A DNA stretch of 33,804 nt from Bacillota bacterium. GTDB lineage: Bacteria; Bacillota; Sulfobacillia; Sulfobacillales; Sulfobacillaceae. Both the position numbers and the translations under genes were made by a program. Numbering within the stretch: the first letter of the stretch is position 1; every line of letters begins with the position of its first letter. Below, one piece after another: positions 24,461 through 32,172 of the stretch. The notes under the pieces were generated by a model. The model searched no databases, was not told the origin of the DNA, and was given only the letters and a program-made list of their open reading frames with translations. The DNA is taken from contig JAKACM010000045.1 of the NCBI GenBank assembly GCA_021821465.1, forward strand, positions 1 through 33,804. Direction: 5' to 3'.

Positions 24461-24780
24461 TGACGAGTTTGTTTGATACGATACCAAGACCCGTACGGAG
24501 CACGTTTGTTCGGCAAAAATTGGGTGCACTGTTACAGAATGGCCCCTATAGCCGCGAATTATTGTGGACATTGCAGGTGTATTTGGACAGCAATGGTCAG
24601 GTTAGAGAAGCAGCCAAACGATTGTATGTACATCGTAATACCCTGGCATATCGTTTGGAACGGCTTCAAGATTTGTTAGGGTGCGATTTCAAGGAGCTCG
24701 ATACCATCATTGATTTACGATTGGCTCTGGAATTTTATCATGAGGGAGTCGACGAAGAAGGGAGAGAAGATGATGCGTAA
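24461..24780 (+). CDS. Stand-alone PucR/CdaR-type C-terminal HTH domain
   Basis: About 106 residues from TTG 24461, with GGGGG upstream; an ATG at 24436 also opens the frame. SRELLWTLQVYLDSNGQVRE and AAKRLYVHRNTLAYRLERLQ form the HTH_30 domain that ends PucR/CdaR regulators of sugar-diacid or purine use. The sequence starts at about the residue where that C-terminal part begins in full-length proteins (300-550 residues); the sensory domains are missing. It is either a truncated relic or a genuine mini-regulator. The end overlaps the next gene by 11 bases, and the open frame is undamaged, which favours function. Confidence 0.7.
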
Positions 24781-24994
24781 ATCCAGGCGAATGCCCGCTT
24801 TATTTAAGCCATCGGTACAGGAGGAATGGAAGGATTGTGATCAGTGTTTTGGTTATGGGGAAGACGTGTGTAGCGACTGTGAAGGAGAAGGATGCGTAGC
24901 TTGTGATCGGAGAGGTTACAGCGTCTGTCGCATTTGTCACGGGTTGGGCGAGGTGCATGCAGATGACTTTACATGGATTGCTGTCCAATCATAG
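24770..24994 (+). CDS. Small protein with DnaJ-type cysteine-rich zinc-finger
   Basis: A 74-residue protein starting at ATG 24770 (or 24773), overlapping the stop of the PucR fragment, with AAGGGAG upstream. It has four CXXC-like pairs: CDQC, CSDC, CVAC and CRIC, in the order of the DnaJ central domain with CxxCxGxG-like glycines (CEGEGC, CHGLGE). Such stand-alone domains bind one or two zinc ions and often act in protein folding or as small partners. Translational overlap suggests it works with the HTH protein. The terminator follows at once. Confidence 0.72.
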   Translation: MMRKSRRMPALFKPSVQEEWKDCDQCFGYGEDVCSDCEGEGCVACDRRGYSVCRICHGLGEVHADDFTWIAVQS

Positions 24995-25016
24995 CCCTGA
25001 TCTGTGGCAACCAAAA

Positions 25017-25061
25017 ATAACGCCGGTTTGTGGTGAGTCCGCAAGCCGGCGTTATCATTTT
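25017..25061 (+). terminator. Terminator of the HTH/zinc-finger pair
   Basis: ATAACGCCGG (25017-25026) pairs with CCGGCGTTAT (25046-25055), extended inward by several pairs; CATTTTG follows. Confidence 0.8.
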
Positions 25062-25624
25062 GCGTTCCGAGATTCTATCCGCACCCTTTTCTTCACTAAG
25101 CAACTCGCGCATGGCAGTTTATGGCTCTCGGATCGGTCGATCAAAAGGCGTCTTAAGGGGATCGGCTCGGATCCGGGCTTTAAGTTCGTTTAAGGTGCCA
25201 AAAGTGTGACTTCTCATTTTATTCTTCCGTCGTTACATCCTCTCTTCGTCGTGTGGTTCCCTGATTATGCGATAACTTCGGCAGTCGACTGTCTCTTCTC
25301 CGAACTTTCATTCCGAGGATTCTTCGTTCCTGGATCCCGGCTCCAGGCCATGTCCGTTGGTTTTGTTCGGTAAATCTATCAATCCAGTTCCGTTCCGCAA
25401 CGAGATAGGGTGCGACGCATGTGGCATGTCGTATGACCGGCAAACATTTGAACCTCTGATTTATTTTTAAAAACTGTCAGCCATGATTCTTGGCACAATC
25501 TCAACGATATGACTCCGCGTGGTCCGTACCCTAGAACAATGGGATGAGTCCGACCGTACTAGCGATGAATATAAAACCACAAAAAAATATAATACTGGAA
25601 CTGGAAGAACTAGTAGTAACGGGC

Positions 25625-25630
25625 TATAAT
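25625..25630 (+). promoter_or_regulatory. Candidate -10 box for the 51-residue membrane protein
   Basis: A perfect TATAAT lies 49 bases before the ATG. The expected -35 position (25602-25607) reads TGGAAG, a poor match. Confidence 0.4.
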
Positions 25631-25678
25631 ATGGGCCATAGGGCAACATAAAACTTTGACTCAGGAGGGTGCGGGCAA

Positions 25679-25834
25679 ATGACTCATGATCGGTCTCGCG
25701 CGAATTTGCCGATGACGGCAGAAAGTGGAACGAATAGGGCTGTCCTGAAGGATGTGGCGGTCTTCGGCGTGGTGTTCTTGCTCAGTGCGCTCTTTGTGAT
25801 TATGGCCGGTTACGTTGTTATGGCGTGGTTTTAA
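25679..25834 (+). CDS. 51-residue single-TM protein
   Basis: ATG at 25679 with AGGAGG nine bases upstream; stop at 25832-25834. The first 25 residues are polar; then comes one long hydrophobic helix (VAVFGVVFLLSALFVIMAGY plus VVMAWF) ending the protein. The shape recalls small accessory subunits of heme-copper oxidases (for example subunit IIa), but sequence homology is not demonstrable and no oxidase gene adjoins. Strong translation signals and an upstream TATAAT make it likely to be real. Confidence 0.6.
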   Translation: MTHDRSRANLPMTAESGTNRAVLKDVAVFGVVFLLSALFVIMAGYVVMAWF

Positions 25835-25915
25835 CATCCGCGCAAAACGATCCCCGGGAGCACTCAGCCCTGGGAACGGGGTCTTTGCATTGTGTGTCTT
25901 TAGAATCGCACCAAA

Positions 25916-26227
25916 TCAGCGGCGAGGTTTTTTCCAGTCGACATCGGGTACATGATCCTGTTCGCGCAGAAAGTGATCGCCTTCGCGGGAGATCATGTAA
26001 TAGGTGTGGTTTCGGTGCTTTACACTTTTCATGCGTCGGTGATAGTATTTTACGATCCTGCCTTCCACGCGTTCAATAAAATGAAGAGATTCCAGATGAT
26101 CGAGCCGTTCCCTCATTTCGGCAATGTCCACATGAAAACGAGCGGACAAGAGTTTTGCGTAATCCGGCCCCAGGGTTTTTAAGTATTGGAGGAGTTTAAT
26201 ATCGGTTTCGTCGACTTTATCGTTCAT
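25916..26227 (-). CDS. DUF2250-like winged-helix protein
   Basis: About 103 residues from ATG 26227. ETDIKLLQYLKTLGPDYAKL begins the domain, followed by MRERLDHLESLHFIERVEGR and KHRNHTYYMISREGDHFLR. This is the pattern of DUF2250, a winged-helix family best known from archaea: LLxYLxxLGPDYAK, the recognition helix and the HTYY strand. The start is chosen because GGAGAGG lies 11 bases upstream; in-frame ATGs at 26236 and 26269 are possible. It follows the TusA-like gene by 17 bases on the same strand, so the two are probably cotranscribed. It may regulate that unit. Confidence 0.72.
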   Translation of the reverse strand: MNDKVDETDIKLLQYLKTLGPDYAKLLSARFHVDIAEMRERLDHLESLHFIERVEGRIVKYYHRRMKSVKHRNHTYYMISREGDHFLREQDHVPDVDWKKPRR

Positions 26228-26244
26228 GGTTCCCATAACCTCTC

Positions 26245-26532
26245 CTATTTCTTCAGTCGTATCATCCATTCGTGGTTCGTTTCAAGATGAGCGTTGTCCC
26301 ATCGAAATTGCTCTGCCGTCTGTGCGCACAAGTTGATCGTTTTCACTTCACGGTGGGCGACATAGGTGACTTCACAACCGTGCATATGCGCAAAAGCACG
26401 CGCTTCACCCACCATGAATGCCTGATCAGATATGACTTCCAAGAAATCTCCCGGAGTGATACTACGCATGGCCTGGGCGATATCTACAACAATGGGCCTG
26501 AGGATTTTTGTGGGACAATAAATTGTTTTCAT
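26245..26532 (-). CDS. TusA-like sulfur-carrier domain protein
   Basis: 95 residues from ATG 26532 (GAGGG at seven bases). MKTIYCPTKILRPIVVDIAQ contains the single Cys6 followed by Pro, at the position of the sulfur-accepting CPxP motif of TusA. MRSITPGDFLEVISDQAF matches the PGD-LEV-DD strand of the fold. The C-terminal half (VAHREVKTINLCAQTAEQF) is longer than in TusA. TusA-type carriers pass persulfide sulfur in sulfur oxidisers, which would suit this organism. The canonical second proline is replaced (CPTK), so activity is not assured. It heads a two-gene unit with the DUF2250 gene. Confidence 0.62.
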   Translation of the reverse strand: MKTIYCPTKILRPIVVDIAQAMRSITPGDFLEVISDQAFMVGEARAFAHMHGCEVTYVAHREVKTINLCAQTAEQFRWDNAHLETNHEWMIRLKK

Positions 26533-26631
26533 CACTATGCCCTCTGGTAAATGAAAGACAAGCATTGCCTGCCGTGTCCCAAAAGATGTTCGGTGATAGA
26601 TCTCTACGCCAAAACGTTGCACACCTTCGTA

Positions 26632-26640
26632 ATTTTATCA
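26632..26640 (-). promoter_or_regulatory. Candidate extended -10 promoter of the TusA-like operon
   Basis: Read on the minus strand the sequence is TGATAAAAT, an extended -10 (TGN-TAAAAT). The -35 position reads TTCCTG. It lies about 100 bases before the start codon at 26532. Confidence 0.4.
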
Positions 26641-26683
26641 CAAACGACCGGAGCCAGGAAAAGTCAACCCCTCCATGCCGTTA

Positions 26684-26734
26684 ATGGCGGCCCCATGTTC
26701 GGCCGCCATGTTAATCCAATATTGCTAATATTGG
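26684..26734. repeat. Two adjacent perfect palindromes
   Basis: ATGGCGGCC (26684-26692) pairs with GGCCGCCAT (26701-26709). CCAATATT (26716-26723) pairs with AATATTGG (26727-26734), with a three-base centre. They lie between the end of the sulfocyanin-like gene and the promoter region of the TusA-like operon. No U-run follows on the minus strand, so they may be a weak terminator, operator sites, or both. Confidence 0.5.
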
Positions 26735-26740
26735 GACACA

Positions 26741-27259
26741 TTAACTCGATAAATTCGGATTCCCCGAAGACACGACATGCACAATATCCCATTGTCCGCT
26801 GGTTGGAGTGCCGTTAGGATTTCCGTTCAGAACGTTAGACAACTTGTAAGTTCCGACTTGAGTTGCCGTAAATCGAAAAGTTTGGGACTGTCCTGGCAAC
26901 AATCCGGCACTGGGGCTGATCATGATGTTACTATAAGACATGCCGGCATGTGCAAACGCCAAATGATGGTTGTTGTAAATTCCTATAGCTTCCGGAATAG
27001 GCCCTTTATTTTGAAAATCCATATTGACATGGTAGCCTACGGGAATTGTCACAACCATTTTGCCATTGGTAAAACCGTTGAAGGTATTGACTTGTTGGCT
27101 ACTGCTATATTCGCCCACAACCTTGAGATCTATGGTTTTGGAAGCCGAATGGACTTGCATGAATTGCGATGCGTCAATAGGAGATGTGCCACAACCCGCC
27201 AGTCCTATAGTTGCCAGCCCGATAGCAGCTACAGCTCCCCACTTGGTGACATGTGTCAT
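26741..27259 (-). CDS. Sulfocyanin-like lipoprotein lacking the copper ligands
   Basis: A 172-residue exported lipoprotein with lipobox LAGC at residues 20-23. From about 58 the sequence follows the sulfocyanin (blue copper) fold: TFNGFTNGKMVVTIPVGYHV, VNMDFQNKGPIPEAIGIY, then SAGLLPGQSQTFRFTATQVG and TYKLSNVL ... SGQWDIVHVV. At the places of the copper ligands it has Glu90 (for His in P-H-S), Asn142 (for Cys), Asn near 147 (for His) and Gln156 (for Met). No cysteine exists beyond the lipobox. It therefore should not bind type 1 copper. Histidines at 98, 99 and 104 could bind another metal. AGGAGG precedes the ATG. Transcribed alone. Confidence 0.75.
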   Translation of the reverse strand: MTHVTKWGAVAAIGLATIGLAGCGTSPIDASQFMQVHSASKTIDLKVVGEYSSSQQVNTFNGFTNGKMVVTIPVGYHVNMDFQNKGPIPEAIGIYNNHHLAFAHAGMSYSNIMISPSAGLLPGQSQTFRFTATQVGTYKLSNVLNGNPNGTPTSGQWDIVHVVSSGNPNLSS

Positions 27260-27307
27260 TGACCTTTCCTCCTGAAAACTACTGGGTTAAGTTATGAAAA
27301 CTACCCG

Positions 27308-27331
27308 TATCATCCCAAAGTAGGGATGATA
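27308..27331. repeat. Nine-bp inverted repeat upstream of the sulfocyanin-like gene
   Basis: TATCATCCC (27308-27316) and GGGATGATA (27323-27331) are perfectly complementary around six bases. They lie about 50-70 bases before the minus-strand ATG at 27259, as expected for an operator or a 5' UTR hairpin. Confidence 0.5.
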
Positions 27332-27461
27332 ATAGATTAGTACTTACAAACCATACCACAAAATTAAAGAAAAATGAGTAAGAATTCTTTGACTCGCATC
27401 AAAAAATTTGAGCAAGTTTTTCTCGAAAAGAAAGAACGGAGGTCTTGAATAATACAGGTTC

Positions 27462-28860
27462 TTGACACTCCCCACGCCTCAAGGCGGGGGATTCTTACGA
27501 GGAACCCACTCACGTGAGCTTTACTCGCAAAGGGTTCGCCAAAAGCCCTCTAGCCACTCGCTCGCAATCGAGTCTATGGTTACTTTTGCGCAGGATATTC
27601 GCCGCGCCGTTGGTGTCGGCATTTAATGGGGGTCCGTCTGCCGTGCAGTATAGACCCCGTTTCACCCGCTTGCCTGAGAATGCGACGTTTTGATGCGACC
27701 CATTCCATATCGGCATTGTGTCGCTACCCCGAAAACTCGCTTGCGATGTATAGGATTCTTCCTGCTCGACGTAGCGCATCCCGTAACGCTCACAAAGATT
27801 TTCCCATGGCGTGCGCCATTGTCCGTGGGGAATTTGCACGAAGTTCTGGTTATTACGTTTCCCCAGATGGATGTCGTGCTTCCAGTCGGGGTTATATCCC
27901 ACGATGACGGTCCCGATGCGGTGCGCCAGGCAATAGTTGATGAGGTATCGCGCGGCCTTCATCATGTAGTCGTGAACGCGGTTGTTACGGGTCATCGTGA
28001 GGCGCGCCATTTGTTCGGATCACGGCAATTTTTGAAGATCCAGGATCGATTGCCACTTCGCCAGGCGCCCGTTGTACTGATGGTTAATGGATTTGAGTGA
28101 TTTGCCGTCGATGAGAAACGACGACCCATCCGTACTGTTGACGCACATCGCCAAGTTGTCGAGCCCCAGATCAATCGCCAAGGCAGACTCTTGCGGCTCT
28201 TCGCGGGCTTCATAGACGAATTGCACGGGGAAGAACTGCGCACGTTCGATGGGGATGATTCGCACTTCTTTGATGGTCTTGTCCCGCAATCGTGGCACTT
28301 GATGCGTTCCCAGTCCGGATGCGCCCGGGCGAATTCATGCGACAGGGGAATCTGCAAGTACCCATCCTTAATGACCATAGCATTCGTCGAGAGAAGGAGT
28401 GGAAAATAGCCGTCTTTCTTCAAGTAGTGAGGAATTTTCACATCATGGAATCGGTATTCACCCTGTTTCGCTTTCTTGAGCAGGTGAAGAAAGATCGCAA
28501 CGAGCGATCCACGACTTTGAGAATTTGTTGACCGACCCCGGCTTGCAGCAACGTGTAATTCTCGTTGTCCTTGACGGCGTGATAGTTCGATTCGTAGCGC
28601 AAGTACCGGCCTTCAAGAAAAAAGTATTGCCGAATCGAATACAAGGCGACATTGTAGAGATTCTTCGCATACCGACACATTTCGCGCAAGGTTTCGTATT
28701 CGGTTTTCGTTAAGCCTTTAATCTGATTGCTTTGTGTCAGGTACATCAGAACCATCTTCTTTTCTATGGATACATTATATAGCAACCATCCGACTGGGAT
28801 CAACCCAAAATTTCGCCTGACAGCGAGCGCCTGATATCCCCCTAGCTGAAGCCAGGGGTT
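27462..28860 (-). mobile_element. IS605/IS1341-type element with broken tnpB
   Basis: About 1.4 kb, minus-strand orientation. The right end (27462-27490) has the hairpin GCC-TCAA-GGC framed by CCCC/GGGG and terminates in GTGTCAA, as in many tnpB-only elements. The left end (28839-28858) has a hairpin CCCCT..GC-TGAA-GC..AGGGG. There is no tnpA, so movement depends on a transposase in trans. Boundaries are inferred from the hairpins. The left end abuts the stop codon of the lipoprotein gene at 28861. Confidence 0.78.
27510..28752 (-). pseudogene. tnpB: tnpB (RNA-guided nuclease), disrupted
   Basis: The reading starts at ATG 28752 (MVLMYLTQSNQIKGLTKTEY). A one-base shift near 28485-28500 is needed to continue to LLKKAKQGEYRFHDVKIPHY. 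A second shift near 28296-28310 leads to PRLRDKTIKEVRIIPI and the RuvC-I strand ESALAIDLGLDNLAMCV. An in-frame TGA at 28020-28022 then precedes the last part with RNNRVHDYMMKAARYLINYC, EESYTSQASF (RuvC-II Glu) and NADTNGAANILRK (RuvC-III Asp). The zinc-finger cysteines are absent, as in the TnpB subgroup with FSGKRVKRGLY. Three lesions make it inactive; catalytic residues are still visible. Confidence 0.85.
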
Positions 28861-29499
28861 TTACGGCGCATTTGATAACTTGACCGAGGAACCATGTTTT
28901 TTCAGTGTGCCTTGACCGATCCATAAAACTAGGTAAGCGGGTTTATTGACAGTGGTATCCAAGTTTTCGACAATACTGCTGCCGCCATCGGTCAGTTGCC
29001 GGGCAGCCTTTTCAGAAATCTTTTGAATGACGAGAGTATAGGCCCGGCGTGACAATAACATGTAGTGGCTGTGCATGACCCGCAGCACCAAGTTTTGGAT
29101 GCGTGATGGGGTGACCTTAACAGGTGTCGTGATAGAGGGATTATTGGTAATGCCTCGGTACATGTTAACGTTAAAGGTAGTGCGGCCATTGGTTACCCAT
29201 ATCGCAGGAACGGTTAACCCATGCCAATTGCTGAGTACTCCCATGGACGGGTCGGTAAGCGAGGTTTTTACGAGAGCGGTATAGGGAGAGGAAGGGGCGG
29301 TTGTTAACGGGTTGATCAGCGTATTTTCCACTTGGGTCGTTTTCCCTGTGATTAGTGGCAATGCCCATGAATGGGCCATGCTTGCGAGTTGGCGGGGGGT
29401 TATGGAAGAGGTGGTGATGGGCGCAGAAGCTCCACAACCTGCCAATGTTACTCCGGCAACCAGGCTCATGACCACGGTCTGTATACGGTTGCAACGCAT
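28861..29499 (-). CDS. Hypothetical lipoprotein, 3' end abutted by an IS605-type element
   Basis: 212 residues from ATG 29499 (AAGGCGAG four bases upstream; an in-frame ATG at 29520 is less well placed). Signal peptide and lipobox TLAGCGAS predict a lipid-anchored exported protein. The rest is a soluble domain of unknown function, rich in T, S, V and N, with a likely alpha/beta pattern (IQNLVLRVMHSHYMLLSRRA). The stop codon TAA at 28861-28863 sits at the junction with the mobile element, so the natural C-terminus may be shortened or altered. Confidence 0.7.
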   Translation of the reverse strand: MRCNRIQTVVMSLVAGVTLAGCGASAPITTSSITPRQLASMAHSWALPLITGKTTQVENTLINPLTTAPSSPYTALVKTSLTDPSMGVLSNWHGLTVPAIWVTNGRTTFNVNMYRGITNNPSITTPVKVTPSRIQNLVLRVMHSHYMLLSRRAYTLVIQKISEKAARQLTDGGSSIVENLDTTVNKPAYLVLWIGQGTLKKHGSSVKLSNAP

Positions 29500-29727
29500 A
29501 AAGCTCGCCTTCTTCCTCATATTACACTCGGCATCTTAGGAGAATCACGCAGAGTGAAACCACACCAAAGACATAGAGAAGTATAGTCGTGAAGAATTTT
29601 TCTGACAAGGTCCGGCATTTTCACGCAAATGTCGATACTTATCGATTAAAGAGAGTGTATAGTAGTAATATTGCTGTGTGTTTCTCGGGTTAGCAATCCC
29701 GGTCAATATGCGTGGGAGGTTGAATGG

Positions 29728-31011
29728 GTGGTTTCACATAGTCGTTCGGAAACGACCAAAAAGACACGGCGAACATCGCGGAAGGTATTTGCATGGGTTA
29801 TGGGCATTCTTGTCGCGCTCGCGGCGGGGGGCTATGCGGCCTATCGCTATTACGCGAATCCGAAGAATTTGCTGTTGACTCCTAAAGTCATTCATTACAA
29901 TCAGGCTAACGGAAATCCGGCTTTCGACCATCGAATTACTTTTCTGCTCATGGGAAATTCATTGGCGACGGTGAATAATCATGTGATTCACAACGGGAAA
30001 GTGCGAGACAGGTCTGACACGATTATTCTCGTGTCTTTTGATCCGAAAACAAAACAAATCGGTGTGATGTCTATACCCAGAGACACCCGCGTGGCACTTC
30101 CGGGGATTGGCAAGACAAAAATTGCCGAAGCGACCTATTTCGGCGGAGTCCAAGAAATGGTTCATATTGTCCAGAATACCTTTCACATTCCTGTGGACTA
30201 TTATGCATATGTTAGTATGTTCCAGTTCGAAAAGATTATCAACGACATGGGTGGACTAACGGTCAATGTGCCTCAGAACGAAGTTTACCAGCCGGGCGGA
30301 GCTTTGGGAATCAACCTCAAAAAAGGTATTCATCACCTAAACGGTCAGCAGGTTTTGGAGTTTGCACGGTTTCGCCAAACCTCTACCGGCGATATTGGCC
30401 GTATTCAACAGCAACAGCAATTGTTACACGATATGGCTCAGCAGTTGTTGCAACCGCAAGACATCGTGCACTGGCCTACAATAGCAGGGGATGTTATTCA
30501 TGCTTTAAGCTACACCAACCTGTCGGTTAACCAGTTGGTTTCCCTTGGGTTGGCAGCTCGTCACGTTCCCCTTAATACAGTTCGGTATGCCACCGTACCG
30601 GGGTATGGATCAACTCATATGGACCCTTATATGCACCAACAATTGAGCTACTGGACGTATGATCCCCATTTGACAACCGTGCTTATTCAGGATGTGTTAT
30701 TGTCCTCACCCCTCACGAAAACTCAGAAGAAGAGTCTGAAAATTTTTGTGGCGAGCGGGACCGGGACACTAGCTCCCGCCCAGTCTTTGGCCCACAAATT
30801 AATGGCACAGGGCTATACAGTGGTCGGGATTGGCTGGGCTAATCATCATAACCATCATCGAAGTGTAATCCTGAACACCACCGGCGATAAGTGGCTGGGA
30901 AGTCGTCTGGCCTCGCTTACGGGCTCATCTGTAAGCTCTTATACGGCTTATCACACCACCCCCTGGGATGTGAAAATCACGGTAGGCAGTGATTATTCTT
31001 CCAAATCTTAA
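29728..31011 (+). CDS. LytR-CpsA-Psr (LCP) family cell-wall glycopolymer ligase
   Basis: 427 residues from GTG 29728, with GGGAGGT at seven bases. A basic cytoplasmic start (KKTRRTSRK) and one membrane helix (about 21-42) anchor it. The LCP catalytic domain (about 70-250) has DRSDTIILVSFDPKTKQIGV, MSIPRDTRVALPGIG with the pyrophosphate-binding Arg, FEKIINDMGGLTVNVP and LEFARFRQTSTGDIGRIQQQ. A C-terminal LytR_C domain (about 340-420) contains KIFVASGTGTLAPAQSLA. The family transfers polymers such as teichoic acids from lipid carriers to peptidoglycan outside the cell. A bidirectional terminator follows. Confidence 0.9.
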   Translation: MVSHSRSETTKKTRRTSRKVFAWVMGILVALAAGGYAAYRYYANPKNLLLTPKVIHYNQANGNPAFDHRITFLLMGNSLATVNNHVIHNGKVRDRSDTIILVSFDPKTKQIGVMSIPRDTRVALPGIGKTKIAEATYFGGVQEMVHIVQNTFHIPVDYYAYVSMFQFEKIINDMGGLTVNVPQNEVYQPGGALGINLKKGIHHLNGQQVLEFARFRQTSTGDIGRIQQQQQLLHDMAQQLLQPQDIVHWPTIAGDVIHALSYTNLSVNQLVSLGLAARHVPLNTVRYATVPGYGSTHMDPYMHQQLSYWTYDPHLTTVLIQDVLLSSPLTKTQKKSLKIFVASGTGTLAPAQSLAHKLMAQGYTVVGIGWANHHNHHRSVILNTTGDKWLGSRLASLTGSSVSSYTAYHTTPWDVKITVGSDYSSKS

Positions 31012-31045
31012 AGACTTCGGAAGCGTAGAAGTTAGGAAAGAACAC

Positions 31046-31079
31046 AAAACCGTCTTCCACCCGGAGACGGTTTTGCTTT
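31046..31079. terminator. Bidirectional terminator between LCP and PrsA-like genes
   Basis: AAAACCGTCT (31046-31055) pairs with AGACGGTTTT (31065-31074), then GCTTT. The A-run on the left serves as U-run for the minus-strand gene. Confidence 0.85.
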
Positions 31080-31086
31080 GAGCAGC

Positions 31087-32058
31087 TTATTTGAAGTAGA
31101 CGTGCACCTTGGACTGCTTAACGATTTTTCCGGCAAAGGTTTGATACGCGCTGCTCTGCGCGGTCTGCAGCAGATTGCTCTTGACTTGGCTTTCAACTTT
31201 GCTAAAGGGGCTTTCCGTGGCAGCCTTTTTTCCCTGCAATTGAATGACGTCATATCCGTGGGAGCCCTTGGCTACGCCATATTGGCCGGTTTTTAGCGAA
31301 CCGATTTCCTTGTAGACCCCCGGGGACAGCGATTGCAAGGAATCGGCGGTCCATCCCATTTCTCCGCCTTTGCTCTTCAAAGCGGTATTCGTGGTATCTT
31401 TTTTGGCCAAGGTCGTAAAACTGGCGCCGCCTTTTAATTGTTTGACAATACTATTCGCCTCGGATTGGGTTTTAACGGTGATTTCCCGCAGTTCCACTTG
31501 GGGGCTTCCAGTAAAATATTGCGGATGAGCCTTATAAAACGCCTGGGCTGCAGAGGTGGTCACCGGCTTCACGTTTGCCGTAGCTTTTTTGTAGGCTTGT
31601 TGCAATATTATTTGTTGGGTTAAATACCCGCTCAGTTGTTGAAAAGTGACGCCTTTCGATTTCAACAGCTTAGTCAAGCCGCTCTTTCCTCCTACTTGCG
31701 GTTCGATGGATTTGCTGATGACAGTTGTTGCCGACGCCTTAGCTTTTGCCGTAGTTGTAAGGTGATGCGCCAAGGTCCAGTCTGCCACACTTTGTTCTTG
31801 AACCAGGTACTTGACTTCGTTCGCCTTTTCCGATGTGGTATTGGGCAAGGTGGAGCCGTTAAATAACTCCGTCATGTGAACCATCGTACTTACCTGTGAG
31901 TTAGTAATGTTTTTGCCGTTGACAACCGCCAAGGGTTTGGACGATCCCGACCCCGATGCCGATGTTGACGATTGTCCGCAACCCGCCAGTGCTATCGTGC
32001 TCACGGATAACACAAGGCTTGCTCCCATAATTTTTTTCATTCGCGCCGGATTTGCCAT
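31087..32058 (-). CDS. PrsA/SurA-type peptidyl-prolyl isomerase lipoprotein
   Basis: A 323-residue foldase that assists folding of secreted proteins on the outer face of the membrane. Lipobox IALAGCGQ follows a hydrophobic signal. A SurA_N-like helical part (about 40-180, KVLVNGKNI-type start LAVVNGKNITNSQVS) carries a parvulin (PPIC) domain at about 185-285: VELREITVKTQSEANSIVKQ, LKGGASFTTLAKK, SKGGEMGWTADSL and SHGYDVIQLQGKK. GGAGGG precedes the ATG. It is transcribed alone. Confidence 0.88.
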   Translation of the reverse strand: MANPARMKKIMGASLVLSVSTIALAGCGQSSTSASGSGSSKPLAVVNGKNITNSQVSTMVHMTELFNGSTLPNTTSEKANEVKYLVQEQSVADWTLAHHLTTTAKAKASATTVISKSIEPQVGGKSGLTKLLKSKGVTFQQLSGYLTQQIILQQAYKKATANVKPVTTSAAQAFYKAHPQYFTGSPQVELREITVKTQSEANSIVKQLKGGASFTTLAKKDTTNTALKSKGGEMGWTADSLQSLSPGVYKEIGSLKTGQYGVAKGSHGYDVIQLQGKKAATESPFSKVESQVKSNLLQTAQSSAYQTFAGKIVKQSKVHVYFK

Positions 32059-32172
32059 GCCGCACCCTCCTTCATTGTTCCTTCTACTGTGCTACACTGA
32101 TGTTACGAAGTTGTTTCGATCCGATCACACCTTCCTAGTGTACTCGGTTTGTTCAAGGGGTACAACCTGTCC

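Larger units (their letters stand above)
24995..25678. other. Gene-poor stretch of about 680 bases
   Basis: The first 65 bases hold a terminator. From 25062 to 25600 only short frames without ribosome binding sites or recognisable families occur. The last 60 bases contain the promoter region of the 51-residue membrane protein. Base composition does not change sharply. It could be a decayed gene, but I see no family trace. Confidence 0.4.

Noticed and set aside
25219..25443. 74-residue minus-strand frame in the 25.0-25.7 kb gene-poor stretch
   Set aside because: Arg-rich, no ribosome binding site and no recognisable domain; a neighbouring 22-codon frame with a weak AGAGG box was equally unconvincing.
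25850..25905. Possible terminator after the 51-residue protein
   Set aside because: Only a six-pair stem with a wobble can be drawn and no U-run follows.
27626..28100. Plus-strand frames inside the IS605-type element
   Set aside because: They are the complement of tnpB, whose RuvC motifs are clear on the minus strand.
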